Source of the DNA: Candidatus Latescibacterota bacterium
GTDB taxonomy: Bacteria; Latescibacterota; UBA2968
Assembly: GCA_022822565.1 (NCBI GenBank)
Contig: JAJEAX010000045.1
Span: 1 to 42,936 of the forward strand
Direction: 5' to 3'
DNA: 42,936 nt
Numbering within the stretch: the stretch's first letter is position 1; every line of letters starts with the position of its first letter. Positions 9,190 through 19,300 of the stretch are shown in pieces. The translations under genes were made by a program, and so were the position numbers. The notes under the pieces are model-generated. The model was not told the DNA's origin, did no database searches, and saw nothing but the letters and a program-made list of their open reading frames with translations.

Positions 9190-9816
9190 TTAGCTTTTGT
9201 GATTATCTATTCGCAGTCCGCGCACAAAAATTGTCACGAGGTTTTCGATCATGGCGTCATCGCGTTCTGGCATATCGGTTTCATTTCTGGCAACAAAACG
9301 ACTGATGCAGTGTTGCAGGAGTGTATAGAAGAAAGAGCGAAGCGATTCAGCCGGATCAACCGCGCAAAACAGGCCCTGATCGACACCGGTTTGAATGGCC
9401 TGGCGAATGGATCGCATGTGGGGGTTGCTGTAAATTGCGAAAAATTTTTCTCGGAATTTGTGATCTTCGAGGGCGCTGTACATCATCAGGCGTATGAACG
9501 TCGAATCTCTGCGATTGCGATTGACAAATGTCTGGGCAAAGCCGCGCAAGAGGTGTTCGATATTGCGCGGGTCTGGCGGAGGTGCTGTGTCTTGATCCCA
9601 CTGTTCCGAGCGTTTTTCAACTGTGTATGTGATAATGGCATTGTAGAGGTCTTCTTTGGTCGCAAAGTGCCTGAAGATAATGGCTTCTGAAACATCTGCC
9701 GCACGGGCAATGGCACGCGTGGTGGTTCCGGTAAATCCTTTGGTGGCGAAAAGCGTCATCGCCACTTCGATAATTTGGATGCGCCGTTCGGCCTGTGTAA
9801 GTCGTTTTCTGGGCAT
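9190..9816 (-). CDS. TetR/AcrR family transcriptional regulator
   Basis: N-terminal HTH: RIQIIEVAMTLFATKGFTGTTTRAIARAADVSEAIIFRHFATKEDLYNAII. Start taken at MPRKRL (9816) rather than the longer ORF start. Confidence 0.95.
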   Translation of the reverse strand: MPRKRLTQAERRIQIIEVAMTLFATKGFTGTTTRAIARAADVSEAIIFRHFATKEDLYNAIITYTVEKRSEQWDQDTAPPPDPRNIEHLLRGFAQTFVNRNRRDSTFIRLMMYSALEDHKFREKFFAIYSNPHMRSIRQAIQTGVDQGLFCAVDPAESLRSFFYTLLQHCISRFVARNETDMPERDDAMIENLVTIFVRGLRIDNHKS

Positions 9817-10006
9817 GTGCGGACCAGTACTCTTGAGGTGAATGGTTAGACAAAAAATATCATCAGGGAAAGAATGGTTGTCAAGTTTAAAAAAAACTGG
9901 CATTTGGCGCAAATTGAAGTGTAAAATATGCCACTTATCGCGTGGGTCTGAAGCCTCGCGAAGGATCGGTGAAAGTGGGGAATGGAGCAAGAGACGTTAC
10001 TTTTAC

Positions 10007-10033
10007 TTGACACTTTTTGATCAATATGATAAT
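10007..10033 (+). promoter_or_regulatory. Possible sigma70-type promoter for the tRNA pair
   Basis: TTGACA at 10007-10012 and GATAAT at 10028-10033, with a short 15-nt spacer, about 70 nt upstream of tRNA-Arg. Confidence 0.35.
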
Positions 10034-10102
10034 TTTGCTCTCAATGCGATGTGTATTATATCAGTGTCGCCCTTTGATAGAATCCTTAAGGGCAGGTTTT
10101 TT

Positions 10103-10176
10103 GCTCCCGTAGCTCAGCTGGATAGAGCAACTGCCTTCTAAGCAGTAGGTCGCAGGTTCGAGCCCTGCCGGGAGTG
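10103..10176 (+). tRNA. tRNA-Arg(TCT)
   Basis: GCTCCCG/CGGGAGT acceptor, ACTGC-CTTCTAA-GCAGT anticodon arm, GCAGG-TTCGAGC-CCTGC T-arm. Confidence 0.96.
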
Positions 10177-10191
10177 TTTTGCGTTTTGTGT

Positions 10192-10269
10192 GGTGGGTGT
10201 AGCTCAGTCGGTCAGAGCGCCTGGTTGTGGCCCAGGAGGTCGGGGGTTCAAATCCCCTCACTCACCCCA
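10192..10269 (+). tRNA. tRNA-His(GTG), with G-1, C73 and encoded CCA
   Basis: GTGGGTG/CACTCAC acceptor, CCTGG-TTGTGGC-CCAGG anticodon arm, G at -1 opposite C73 followed by CCA. Confidence 0.96.
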
Positions 10270-10347
10270 CACTTTTACTATGTCTTGGGCTTTTAGCTTC
10301 TCTATACAAGGGGTTAAAAGCCCTATTTTATTGTGGGATGGGGATAG

Positions 10348-11706
10348 ATGCTTAATTTTTTTCGACGAAATAGATCCAAATTTAGCCGGGTCGTTGTTCT
10401 GGGCTTAGACGGCATGCCGCATAGCTTGTTGCAACGTCTGATTGCCGAGGGGGCTATGCCCAATTTTCAGCAGTTGATCGTTCAGGGATCATTGATGTCT
10501 ATGACGTCGGTGCTGCCTACGGTATCGTCAACGGCCTGGGCGTCAATTGCGACGGGTTGCAACCCGGGTAAGCACGGGATTTTTGGTTTTATTGACCGCG
10601 TACCCCAAACATATGAGATGTTTATTCCATCTTCGAGAACTTTGCGGGGCAAGACATGGGTCGATCTGTTTAGCAATATGGGACAGCGAGTTTTTTCTAT
10701 GGGGGTGCCGACTACTTTTCCCCCTCGCAAAGTTAATGGTATCTTGATTTCGGGATTTTTAGCACCCGATTTGAAGCGCGCGACCTATCCGGCTTCTATC
10801 GCATCTGAGCTGGAATCCATGGGGTATTTGATCGATATTGACGCCTGGCAGGCGCGGATAAACCGTCATAAATTTCTCGATGAGATCTTCTCGGCACTCG
10901 ACCGACGTGCAGAGGCTATGTTCAAGTATTATGCCCAGGAATCATGGGATTTGTTTGTGGCGCATTTTATGGATACCGACCGGTTGCATCACTTTCTCTG
11001 GGGCGATGTGGAACGAGGAGATGTGTCGTACACCGCGTGGTTCAATCAGTTTTACGCGCGCGTAGATGAGATCATCGGAGAATTGGTTTCGCGGTTATAC
11101 AGCGATACGTTGCTCATGATTGTGTCGGACCACGGTTTTTGCACCTTGCAGCGCGAGGTGCATTTGAATTTTTGGCTGCAACAGATGGGTTTGTTGTCTT
11201 TTTCATCGCCCGAACCAAAACAGTTGAGAGACCTGGATCCCCGAACGCGGTGTTATTCATTGTTGCCCGGGCGATTTTACGTGAATCTAAAGGGCAGGGA
11301 GCGCGAGGGCTGCGTTCAGGCAGGTGCTGAATACGAGCAGGTCCGGCGAGATGTGGCAGATGCGCTGATGGAAATTCGCGATCCCGATCGTGGGGTACCA
11401 ATCATTGATCGCGTGTTGATGCGCGAAGAGGCTTTTTCCGGCGATGACCTCGATGCTGCACCCGATCTTATGGCAGTGCCTGCGCGGGGATATGATTTGA
11501 AGGGTGGTTTTGAAAAGCGCGTTTTGTTTGAATCCAGCCCTGTGAATGGCACGCATACTTTTGATGATGCGTTGTGGTTTGCCAATGCACCTGGTCTGGC
11601 ATCTGATGACGCGACTGTGATGGATATTTTGCCTACGATGATGGCTCTGTTGGGGCTGGAAAGTCCTGAAGGGGTAGATGGTCGAGTCGTGAGAGGAGCT
11701 TTGTGA
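10348..11706 (+). CDS. Alkaline phosphatase superfamily / type I phosphodiesterase-nucleotide pyrophosphatase
   Basis: VVVLGLDGMPHSLLQRL...PTVSSTAWASIATGCNPGKHGIFGF..., MDTDRLHHF, IVSDHGF, GTHTFDDALW. Confidence 0.93.
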   Translation: MLNFFRRNRSKFSRVVVLGLDGMPHSLLQRLIAEGAMPNFQQLIVQGSLMSMTSVLPTVSSTAWASIATGCNPGKHGIFGFIDRVPQTYEMFIPSSRTLRGKTWVDLFSNMGQRVFSMGVPTTFPPRKVNGILISGFLAPDLKRATYPASIASELESMGYLIDIDAWQARINRHKFLDEIFSALDRRAEAMFKYYAQESWDLFVAHFMDTDRLHHFLWGDVERGDVSYTAWFNQFYARVDEIIGELVSRLYSDTLLMIVSDHGFCTLQREVHLNFWLQQMGLLSFSSPEPKQLRDLDPRTRCYSLLPGRFYVNLKGREREGCVQAGAEYEQVRRDVADALMEIRDPDRGVPIIDRVLMREEAFSGDDLDAAPDLMAVPARGYDLKGGFEKRVLFESSPVNGTHTFDDALWFANAPGLASDDATVMDILPTMMALLGLESPEGVDGRVVRGAL

Positions 11707-12290
11707 AACGTTTTGTTTTTTGCTGTGCGGTTATCTTGCTTTGTGCCGATATACACGCGGACGACCATCACGTTCTGGATACGAGCAAAGAGGGTATGGA
11801 AGCGATTTCTAATGCTCTGGGGGTAAAATGTAAGTATTGCCATCCGTCTGTGACTGAGGCTGGTGAACGCGATTACAAAGAACCGTCTCCGTTTAAGAAA
11901 ACAGCACTTTATATGAAGCATCATTTTGTGGATGGTCTGGTTACAACAACTGGGAAATCGATTGATTGTGCTTTTTGCCACACGGGCACGGTGCGGTTTG
12001 TGGTGCGCGATACGAGTGCGGCCAAACCCTCGCGGTTGGCGGGTATGTCGCGTGGAGAAATTGTGGCGATGATGAAAGAAATGCAGAAAGCTCTGGGTGT
12101 GAAGGCATGCGACTATTGCCATGTGAGAAGGCGCGATGGCCGGCTCGATCCGGTCACGCCTACCCCCAATAAGGTTGTTGCACGCATGATGATGGAGAAG
12201 TTTACAGATCGCTTATTGGATATTAAAACGGGCAAGCCCGCAACGTGCCAGACTTGTCATGAGGGGAAAGCGAGGTTTTTGGAGAGGTGA
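11703..12290 (+). CDS. Tetraheme c-type cytochrome (photosynthetic reaction centre cytochrome c subunit-like)
   Basis: Signal peptide and four CxxCH motifs (CKYCH, CAFCH, CDYCH, CQTCH). GTG start overlaps the upstream TGA. Confidence 0.85.
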   Translation: MKRFVFCCAVILLCADIHADDHHVLDTSKEGMEAISNALGVKCKYCHPSVTEAGERDYKEPSPFKKTALYMKHHFVDGLVTTTGKSIDCAFCHTGTVRFVVRDTSAAKPSRLAGMSRGEIVAMMKEMQKALGVKACDYCHVRRRDGRLDPVTPTPNKVVARMMMEKFTDRLLDIKTGKPATCQTCHEGKARFLER

Positions 12291-12310
12291 GTACCGGCTC
12301 TTTACACATC

Positions 12311-12763
12311 TCATCTTTCAAGTTGCCTCAGTTCTTTTTCAAAGTCGCTGAGGTCTTTGAATTGGCGGTACACAGAGGCAAAGCGCACGTAGGCAACGTC
12401 GTCGAGGCGTTTGAGTTCTGTCATGACAAGTTCGCCAATGTGCTCTTTGGCTTCTATTTCGCGTTCGCCTCTGCTTACGAGTTGATCTTCGATTCGGTCG
12501 GCGATTTCTTCAATCTGAGCTGTTGAGATCGGACGTTTGGTGCAGGAGAGCCGGATTTTGTCCATGAGTTTGTTTTTGTCAAAGATTTCGCGTCGTCCAT
12601 CGGATTTGATAACGGTGAGAGGCGTGTCTTCTATGTATTCGTAGGTCGTGAATCGACGTCCGCACCCTAGGCATTCTCGGCGTCGTCGAATGGCGGTGCC
12701 TTCTTTGCTCGATCTGGAATCGACTACTTTATCTTCGATCACGCCACAATAAGGACATTTCAT
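12311..12763 (-). CDS. nrdR: Transcriptional repressor NrdR
   Basis: [66 protein letters not shown]: zinc ribbon plus ATP-cone. Confidence 0.98.
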   Translation of the reverse strand: MKCPYCGVIEDKVVDSRSSKEGTAIRRRRECLGCGRRFTTYEYIEDTPLTVIKSDGRREIFDKNKLMDKIRLSCTKRPISTAQIEEIADRIEDQLVSRGEREIEAKEHIGELVMTELKRLDDVAYVRFASVYRQFKDLSDFEKELRQLER

Positions 12764-12851
12764 AAGTATAGAGTTCCTTTCTTGAAATCAACATGATATT
12801 GTATATTGCCCAAATTATAGCACTAAATATAGGGTACTGTCAAGAGAGGAA

Positions 12852-13640
12852 TTGCAGATGTGCGTTAAAATCAATGATGTTTTAAAAAAAGGGAAATACG
12901 TGAGCCATATATCGCTGGAATCTGAAAATGACGCCGTCAAGCGCGCGCTTGAGTCGTCCTATTGTCCCGAACCGATTAGAGAAGCTCGGCAAAGGCAAGA
13001 TGAGATGCTCTGTAAGCGGCTTCGGCATGGCCCATACAAAATTGCGGATATCGGATGTGGTGATGGCTACCACGCCGTGTTATTTGCGCCGCACTGTCTT
13101 TTGTATCACGGCTTTGAAATATCGTCCGCAATGGCTGAAGAAGCACGTGTGCTGTGGGAAAAAGAACGCATTGACAATGCACAGATATTCATAGGCGACG
13201 CCGCCGAGGCAGTGGTTGAGGAAGCGTTATATGACCTCGTTTTCTGCTTGTATTTTACCCCGGGCAATATCAGGGATAAATCCGATGATCTCAGTCTGTA
13301 CAGCGATGCGTATCTCGACCGCAATCCGCGGTTTATTCAGACGATTTCTCGTTTTTATCGCGCTCTGAAAATCAGTGGTTCCGCATTTTTCACTATGTAT
13401 AAGGATGTGCCGGAAACTGAGGCCGCACAAGTCGATTTCTACGAGCATACAGGGCAGCGCGTTGTGACGCCTTTGGGGTCGCGATTTGTGGCGACTGCCG
13501 AGGGTTTTTGGTCTGCGAGGTGGACGCGAGATAGCATTATGTCCAATCTCGGTGCGTGTGGCATTGGGGCAGAGGATATCGCGTTTCACGACCTGAATGA
13601 CATTGCGTGGTTGGTCGAGGTGGTGAAGAGTTCTGAATAA
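12852..13640 (+). CDS. Class I SAM-dependent methyltransferase
   Basis: IADIGCGDGYHAVLFAPHCLLYHGFEISSAMAEEAR, a SAM-binding motif I pattern. Confidence 0.85.
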   Translation: MQMCVKINDVLKKGKYVSHISLESENDAVKRALESSYCPEPIREARQRQDEMLCKRLRHGPYKIADIGCGDGYHAVLFAPHCLLYHGFEISSAMAEEARVLWEKERIDNAQIFIGDAAEAVVEEALYDLVFCLYFTPGNIRDKSDDLSLYSDAYLDRNPRFIQTISRFYRALKISGSAFFTMYKDVPETEAAQVDFYEHTGQRVVTPLGSRFVATAEGFWSARWTRDSIMSNLGACGIGAEDIAFHDLNDIAWLVEVVKSSE

Positions 13641-13686
13641 AAAATAATTTCTTCCTGCCGACGAAATTTCTATAAGGAGTATATGC

Positions 13687-14064
13687 ATGACGAGGCGAGA
13701 GCTTTATAACAAGGATATAGCAGGTGAAAAGATTCGGCGCTGGCAACGCGAATCGGGTTTACAGGGCCAGGAGATCGCCAAAATGGTTGGGATTAGTGCG
13801 CCCTATTACAGCGATATTCGAAAGGGCAAACAGCGCGGGTCAATTCCCGTGTTGGCAAAAATTGCAGATGTGTTGGGCAGGAGTGTCGAAGATTTGTTGA
13901 CAGATCAAAATACCAGCCAGGAAACAATACAGGTCGCCGAACTGAGGAAAGCGTTGCAGCCGTTATTCAAATCAGAAACCGATGATATTATTGAGGGGAT
14001 TCAACTCTGGCGGCGAGCACCACATAATTTCAAAGCTGCTTTTCGATCCTTGCTCGATGGTTGA
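13687..14064 (+). CDS. XRE family helix-turn-helix regulator
   Basis: IRRWQRESGLQGQEIAKMVGISAPYYSDIRKGKQRGSIPVLAKIADVLGRSVEDLL; upstream AAGGAG. Confidence 0.9.
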   Translation: MTRRELYNKDIAGEKIRRWQRESGLQGQEIAKMVGISAPYYSDIRKGKQRGSIPVLAKIADVLGRSVEDLLTDQNTSQETIQVAELRKALQPLFKSETDDIIEGIQLWRRAPHNFKAAFRSLLDG

Positions 14065-14168
14065 TGAAGATGAAGAGAAAAAATAAAAGGGAACCGACAT
14101 TTATCTCGTTTAATTACAGATTATTGTGATATATAACCAGCTTTTACCTATCTCATAAGGTATTTTTT

Positions 14169-16031
14169 ATGATCCAATCACTCAATCGCACGGGCACCTG
14201 GCAGACTTATTCTATGGCTGATGGTCCGGCAGGACTGCACATTGAGCACATTGCCGAGGATAGCGAAGGCTGTCTTTGGTTCGCCACACGGGACAACGGC
14301 GTTAGTCGCTTTGATGGAGACATGTTCGAGAGTTTTACCCGACAGGATGGCCTTATTCATGATAGCGTTTATTTTGTTTCAAAGGACAGTCGTGATCGGT
14401 TGTGGTTCGGTACATTAAATGGGGTTTGCTGGTACGACGGATCGGATTTTCACCATATCAGGACGGTGATGGGTTCAGCAAGTTTACCACTGCCGATGGT
14501 TTGCCCCATCAGGCAGTCAGAGCTGTGTTCCAGGATCGCGAGCATCAGTTCTGGTTCGCTACCTGGGACGGCGTAGGACTTTACGATGCACACAGTATCA
14601 GCGTTTTCGACCTCGGTTCGGTAGTCTCTAAAAGAGTGAGCGAGATCTCGCAGATCGCGCAAGACCGGAAAGGTGATATATGGATTGGTTCTGCGGATAC
14701 TCGAAGATCGCGACGGAGCCTTCTATTTCGGTACAGCTCAAAACACTCTGTTGCGCTACCGTCCGCGACAGACACCCCCCACGGTTCGTCTGCTCCAGGT
14801 CGTTGCTAATAAGGTCTATGAGAATCTGAAAGAAGTCGTATCATCTACGCTAGACCAGAATGTGATATTCGAGTATAAGGGAATGAGTTTTTCCACCCAT
14901 CCCCACGACATGCTCTATGTCTATCGCCTGAAAGGTTATGATCCCGACTGGCAGCCTGCGACGCGAAAGATGCGGGCGCATTACCGGGACTTGCCACCGG
15001 GCGACTACACCTTTCAGGTCAGGGCGATAGATCGCGATCTGAATTACTCAGAGGTGGCGCAGGTGCAACTCCTGGTAGAGCCGGATCCGCGTATTGAGGG
15101 CTTGACTGCGGCACTCAACAGTCAGGGGAATAAGGAGTTTATCGGTCAGAGCCCTGTCCTGAATGAGTTTCAAATTCAGCTTAGAAAGGTGGCACCTACT
15201 GATATAACGGTACTGATTATGGGTGAGACGGGTGTGGGCAAGGGACTGGCTGCACGAGTGTTACACGCGCTGAGTCCCTATTGCGATGGTCCTTTTATCC
15301 AGGTCAACTGCGGTGCATTGCCTGAAACGCTGATCGACAGTGAACTTTTTGGTCACGAGAGAGGGGCGTTTACCAGCGCAGTGTCTCGCAAGCTGGGCAA
15401 GGTGGAACTGGCTAAGGGCGGTACACTCTTTTTGGACGAGATCAGCGATATGGCTGTGGGAACACAGACCAGGATGTTGCGCTTGCTGGAAGAGGGTACT
15501 TTTGAGCGCGTTGGAGGTAGTGAGACGCTGTCGGTGCAGGCGCGCATTGTGGCAGCGACGAATCGCAATTTGGAGGAGATGGTCAACGCAGAGGCTTTCC
15601 GCGAGGATCTCTATTATCGCTTCCTGACCTTTCCGATTTATTTGTCGCCTCTGCGCGAGCGCAAGGAGGATATACCAGACCTTGCCGAGTTTTTCAAGGA
15701 TCGCATGGCGACACATCTGGGTAAGCAAATCGGTGCTTTGACGCCAGAGGTTATCGAGGTGTTGCAAGCCTGCGATTGGCCTGGCAATGTGCGAGAATTG
15801 GAGCATACAATAAACCGGGCCGTGATCGTGTGTCGGGAGTCTCAAATCGAAGTGGATGATCTTGGAATGATGGGTTCTCAAACCACAGTCTCACCTCTCA
15901 GGTGGGGTCATATATGTTCTTTTATTATTAAATTGCTGTTATTAAAATGCTTAAGAGCCAGACTGATTATTTTTGGGACCAAATATGTTCTCGAAAACAA
16001 AAACTACAGTCTGGTTCTTTTATTTTTTTGA
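14169..16031 (+). pseudogene. Frame-disrupted beta-propeller / Y_Y_Y / sigma54-interaction AAA+ regulator, apparently lacking a C-terminal HTH
   Basis: Propeller blades continue through ORFs 14169-14576, 14402-14809 and 14673-16031 in alternating frames. The last ORF has Y_Y_Y (YVYRLKGYDPDWQPATRKMRAHYRDLPPGDYTFQVRA) and AAA+ (GETGVGKG, GAFTSA, GGTLFLDE, WPGNVRELEH) regions. Confidence 0.85.
15953..16019 (+). terminator. Inverted repeat with T-rich tail: terminator or activator-binding (UAS) site
   Basis: AAGAGCCAGACTG (15953-15965) versus CAGTCTGGTTCTT (16007-16019), followed by TTATTTTTTT. Confidence 0.55.
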
Positions 16032-16089
16032 AACTGTATATCATTTAAAAATAATACTTTAATCGTATAATTGCCTGAGCAAAGTCCTG

Positions 16090-16107
16090 TTGGCACGAAT
16101 ATTGCCT
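16090..16107 (+). promoter_or_regulatory. Sigma54 (-24/-12) promoter
   Basis: TTGGCACGAATATTGCCT: TGGCACG-N4-TTGC with exact GG-N10-GC spacing. Confidence 0.8.
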
Positions 16108-16399
16108 ATATTTTGTGTGCGGCCTCTCTGGTCGGTGCTTTTTCTTTACCGCCTTATTTATGCAGAGATCCTTTCTGCGCTGGGAGTACCCTCAACCGTT
16201 CTGGCCAACCTGGCATCTCCCGATCCTGCTATTGCCGCCCAGGCTGGTGCCGATGTCCTGCAGACACTAATGTCCATGACATTCTTTCTATAAGGGAAGC
16301 GAACAATCACCCCTTAAGAAATGCGAGAGGGCAAAGAGACAGATGTTGTCCCCACAGGTGTGAGATACGGATGAAACTCTATATAATTGAGGAGGTTCC

Positions 16400-19300
16400 A
16401 TGACTTTTTGGCACAGATCTATTCCTATTCTGGTATGCGCGGCATTGCTTTTTGGCATGAGCGAGGCGCAATCTGTTGGAAATGTTACTGGCACAGTGAC
16501 CGATGCTGCAAGTGGAGAGAAGTTGGAAGCGGTGCAGATCTATATTCCGGTCTTGAAACTGGGCGCTGTGTCGGATGAGCAAGGCCGCTTTATTATTGAT
16601 AATGTGCCGGTTGGCACATATCAACTGAAGGCCGATTTGATCGGCTATGAGAGTGCGACAGTAGCGATTACTGTGATGGCTGGACAGACAACGACTATTG
16701 CCTTGCAGATGGCGTTGTCCGCGCTTTATCTGGATGAAGTGGTGGTGACAGGTACGGCTTTTAAGGAATCGCCTATCAATTTGCCCTATGCGGTTACGGT
16801 GGTCGGGCGGGAAAAGATGGCAGAACAGGGTTCCCCGCAGGCGGTTGATTTTTTTAAGAATCTGGGGGCGAGTCACGGCGTAATCGGCGAGGCGAATAGC
16901 TGGTACAACGACCAGTCTGTTTCCGTTCCAGAGACCGTTGCCAATGTGAACCTGCGCGGGCTGGGGGCTTCAAGGACGCTGGTATTGATTAACAGCCGAC
17001 GACAGGTGTATATCCCTGCGCGTTTGTTCGGCGGTCGCTTTGTCGATGTGAATGCCATCCCATCAATTGCGATTGACCGCGTGGAGGTACTAAAGGAGGG
17101 AGCCTCGGCCATCTATGGATCGGATGCAGTAGCTGGTGTCGCCAATTTCTTGACGCGCAACGACTTTACAGGTTTTGAAGTCTCGGCGGGGCACGACTAT
17201 TTTGCCGGTGCAGGCGATACAAATTTCGGTGCAATATGGGGTGGAAAGCTCGGCAAAGCACATGCAGTTTTTTCTGCGGAATGGATGGGACGACAGGAAC
17301 TGAACGCGCGTGAGCGAAGCTGGACATTGCGCGGGTACCCATTTTGGGGATGGTCGGGGACTGGTAATCCCGGTGCATTCCTCATGCCGTCGCTATCGGG
17401 TGCGGAGAATAAGGATGAATTTGTTCAGACACTCGTTAATGCGCCCCGGTTTATTGATCCCAATTGCGAGGCTCTCGGCGGCCATGCCGAAAGCTGGACA
17501 TGCCGTTTCCGATACCAGCCCTGGGATATTTTGATCGAGAAACAGCGCCATCTCCGAACTTTTGCCGAGATCAATGGGCCTTTGGGCGATGACGCGAAGT
17601 ATCATATAGAGGCCATGTGGGCCGATACCGATATGCCTCATTACACGACGACACCTTCTTTTCCTCCGATCACGCTGTTCAACGGCAATCAACTCATTGA
17701 GAGCAGCCACCCGGGACGGCAGGCGTTTTGTAGTGCAAGTTATGAGGCAGCGGGGTTTGCATCTCGAGAAGACTGTCTCAAAGACGACTGGTACTTTTTT
17801 GGTCGGCTCGTTGGCAACGAGGGACCTGGACGTTCACTGAGCCGTCAATCGCAGACTGGGCGCATCTCAGGGTCTGTCACGCGCGATTTTCAGATTGCAG
17901 ATCGAGACACCCGGTTTGATTTTGGCATCAGTTATTCCCGCAGCAGTGGGAATATGAACCAGCCAGCGGAATACGCCTACCGAAAGTTTCTCGCCTTTCG
18001 CGGCTTTGGGGGACCAGATTGCGGCGTTGAGGCCATCGCAGATCCAACTGCTCCTGAGGGGATGCGTCTGGGACCTCTCAATGGCAAAGTGGCTGGGCAG
18101 GGGGATTGCATGTACTACAACCCGTTCAGCAACGCGATTCAGTTTTCCACACAAGCCCCCGACGGATTAGATCCCGCTGCGTTTGTATTTACTGGCAAAC
18201 AAAATCCCGATTATGTCCCTGGTCTTGAGAATAGCGCGTCGTTGATCGATTGGATCAACGAAGAAGTCGATTTGGAAAACGACGCTGCGCTGCTGGTTGC
18301 AGACGCGACACTGACGGGAACATGGACGGAAAATGTCTGGCTCAACGCGAGTTATGCCGCCGGGTATCAGTTCCGTCGCCTCGACGTGTCTGCACAACCA
18401 AATGATCCGGGCAATCTGATTACTAATCCCTGTCTGGTTCCCGGCGATAGATCGTGTATTGACGCGGCCGGGCGGCAGATCGGTTTTGGATCTGGTCTGT
18501 TTACGCTTATCAACGGATATTATCCCTATGAAGACAACCAGATCGTGCATCGGATTTTTGGCGAACTTCCCCTGAGTATGGGTGAGGATCTCGACGCGCA
18601 AATTGTCGCCAATTACGAGTTCCACAAGGAAGCGAGTAGTTTTAATCCCAAGGTGGCGGCAAGCTGGCGTTTCTCGGATTCTGATGCACACTCATTGGAT
18701 TTGCGCGGTTCGGTGCAGACGACTTTTCGCACGCCTTCGGTAGATGATCTGAACACAGATGTTCGCACGACGCTCGAATATCTCGATCCCGTAGGGGTCT
18801 ATAAAGCGATAGACGCTTATGGAAGTACTGATCTCAAACCCGAAGAGGCGTTTACCTATAATTTGGGGATTGTTCTGCTTGCAAATCCAGATATCGAAAT
18901 GACCGTCGATTACTGGCATTATGACTTCAAAAACGTGATTGCCACGCTACCGCAAAACGATGTGGTGCGGCTCTACGGAGAAGGCTATAATGGCGACGAA
19001 AGAAAATTAAACGCGGTAAAGGATCGCATTTCATGCCCTGGCAATGTCACGGACGGTTCTTGTGTCCCTGGAGATATTGAGCGCGTACGGATCGATTTGA
19101 TCAATTGGCCCGGTGTTCAAACTTCGGGGTTCGACTGGCATATAGGGACGCGATTCAATGCGGGAGAAGGGCAACTTTCTGCCAGTCTGGATGGCACGTA
19201 CACGCGCGAGTATTACATGAAGGAACTTCGCATAGATGGCGTGGAATACCGCGCTGCGCTGGATGGCGCGGGATATTACAATAGAACCCACCCGCTGGCA

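Noticed and set aside
10061-10261. ORF MRGFEPPTSWATTRRSDRLSYTHHTKRKTLPAGLEPATYCLEGSCSIQLSYG on the minus strand
   Set aside because: Antisense translation of the two tRNA genes, a well-known spurious 'protein'.
9842-10408. ORFs 9842-10141 (…VAQLDRATAF) and 10190-10408 (VGVAQSVRAPGCGPGGRGFKSPHSPH)
   Set aside because: Sense-strand read-through of tRNA-Arg and tRNA-His sequence; typical false ORFs.
11316-12122. 268-aa minus ORF opposite the phosphodiesterase/cytochrome genes
   Set aside because: No recognisable motifs; both opposite-strand genes have strong family evidence.
15953-16019. Inverted repeat considered as IS/MITE termini
   Set aside because: No transposase, no evident target-site duplication, and only 67 bp long; terminator or UAS is more likely.
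16090-16293. 67-aa ORF (…ALGVPSTVLANLASPDPAIAAQAGADVLQTLMSMTFFL) between activator and TonB receptor
   Set aside because: Starts on top of the sigma54 -24/-12 element, so would not be fully transcribed from it; no recognised family. Could be a gene remnant but not supportable.
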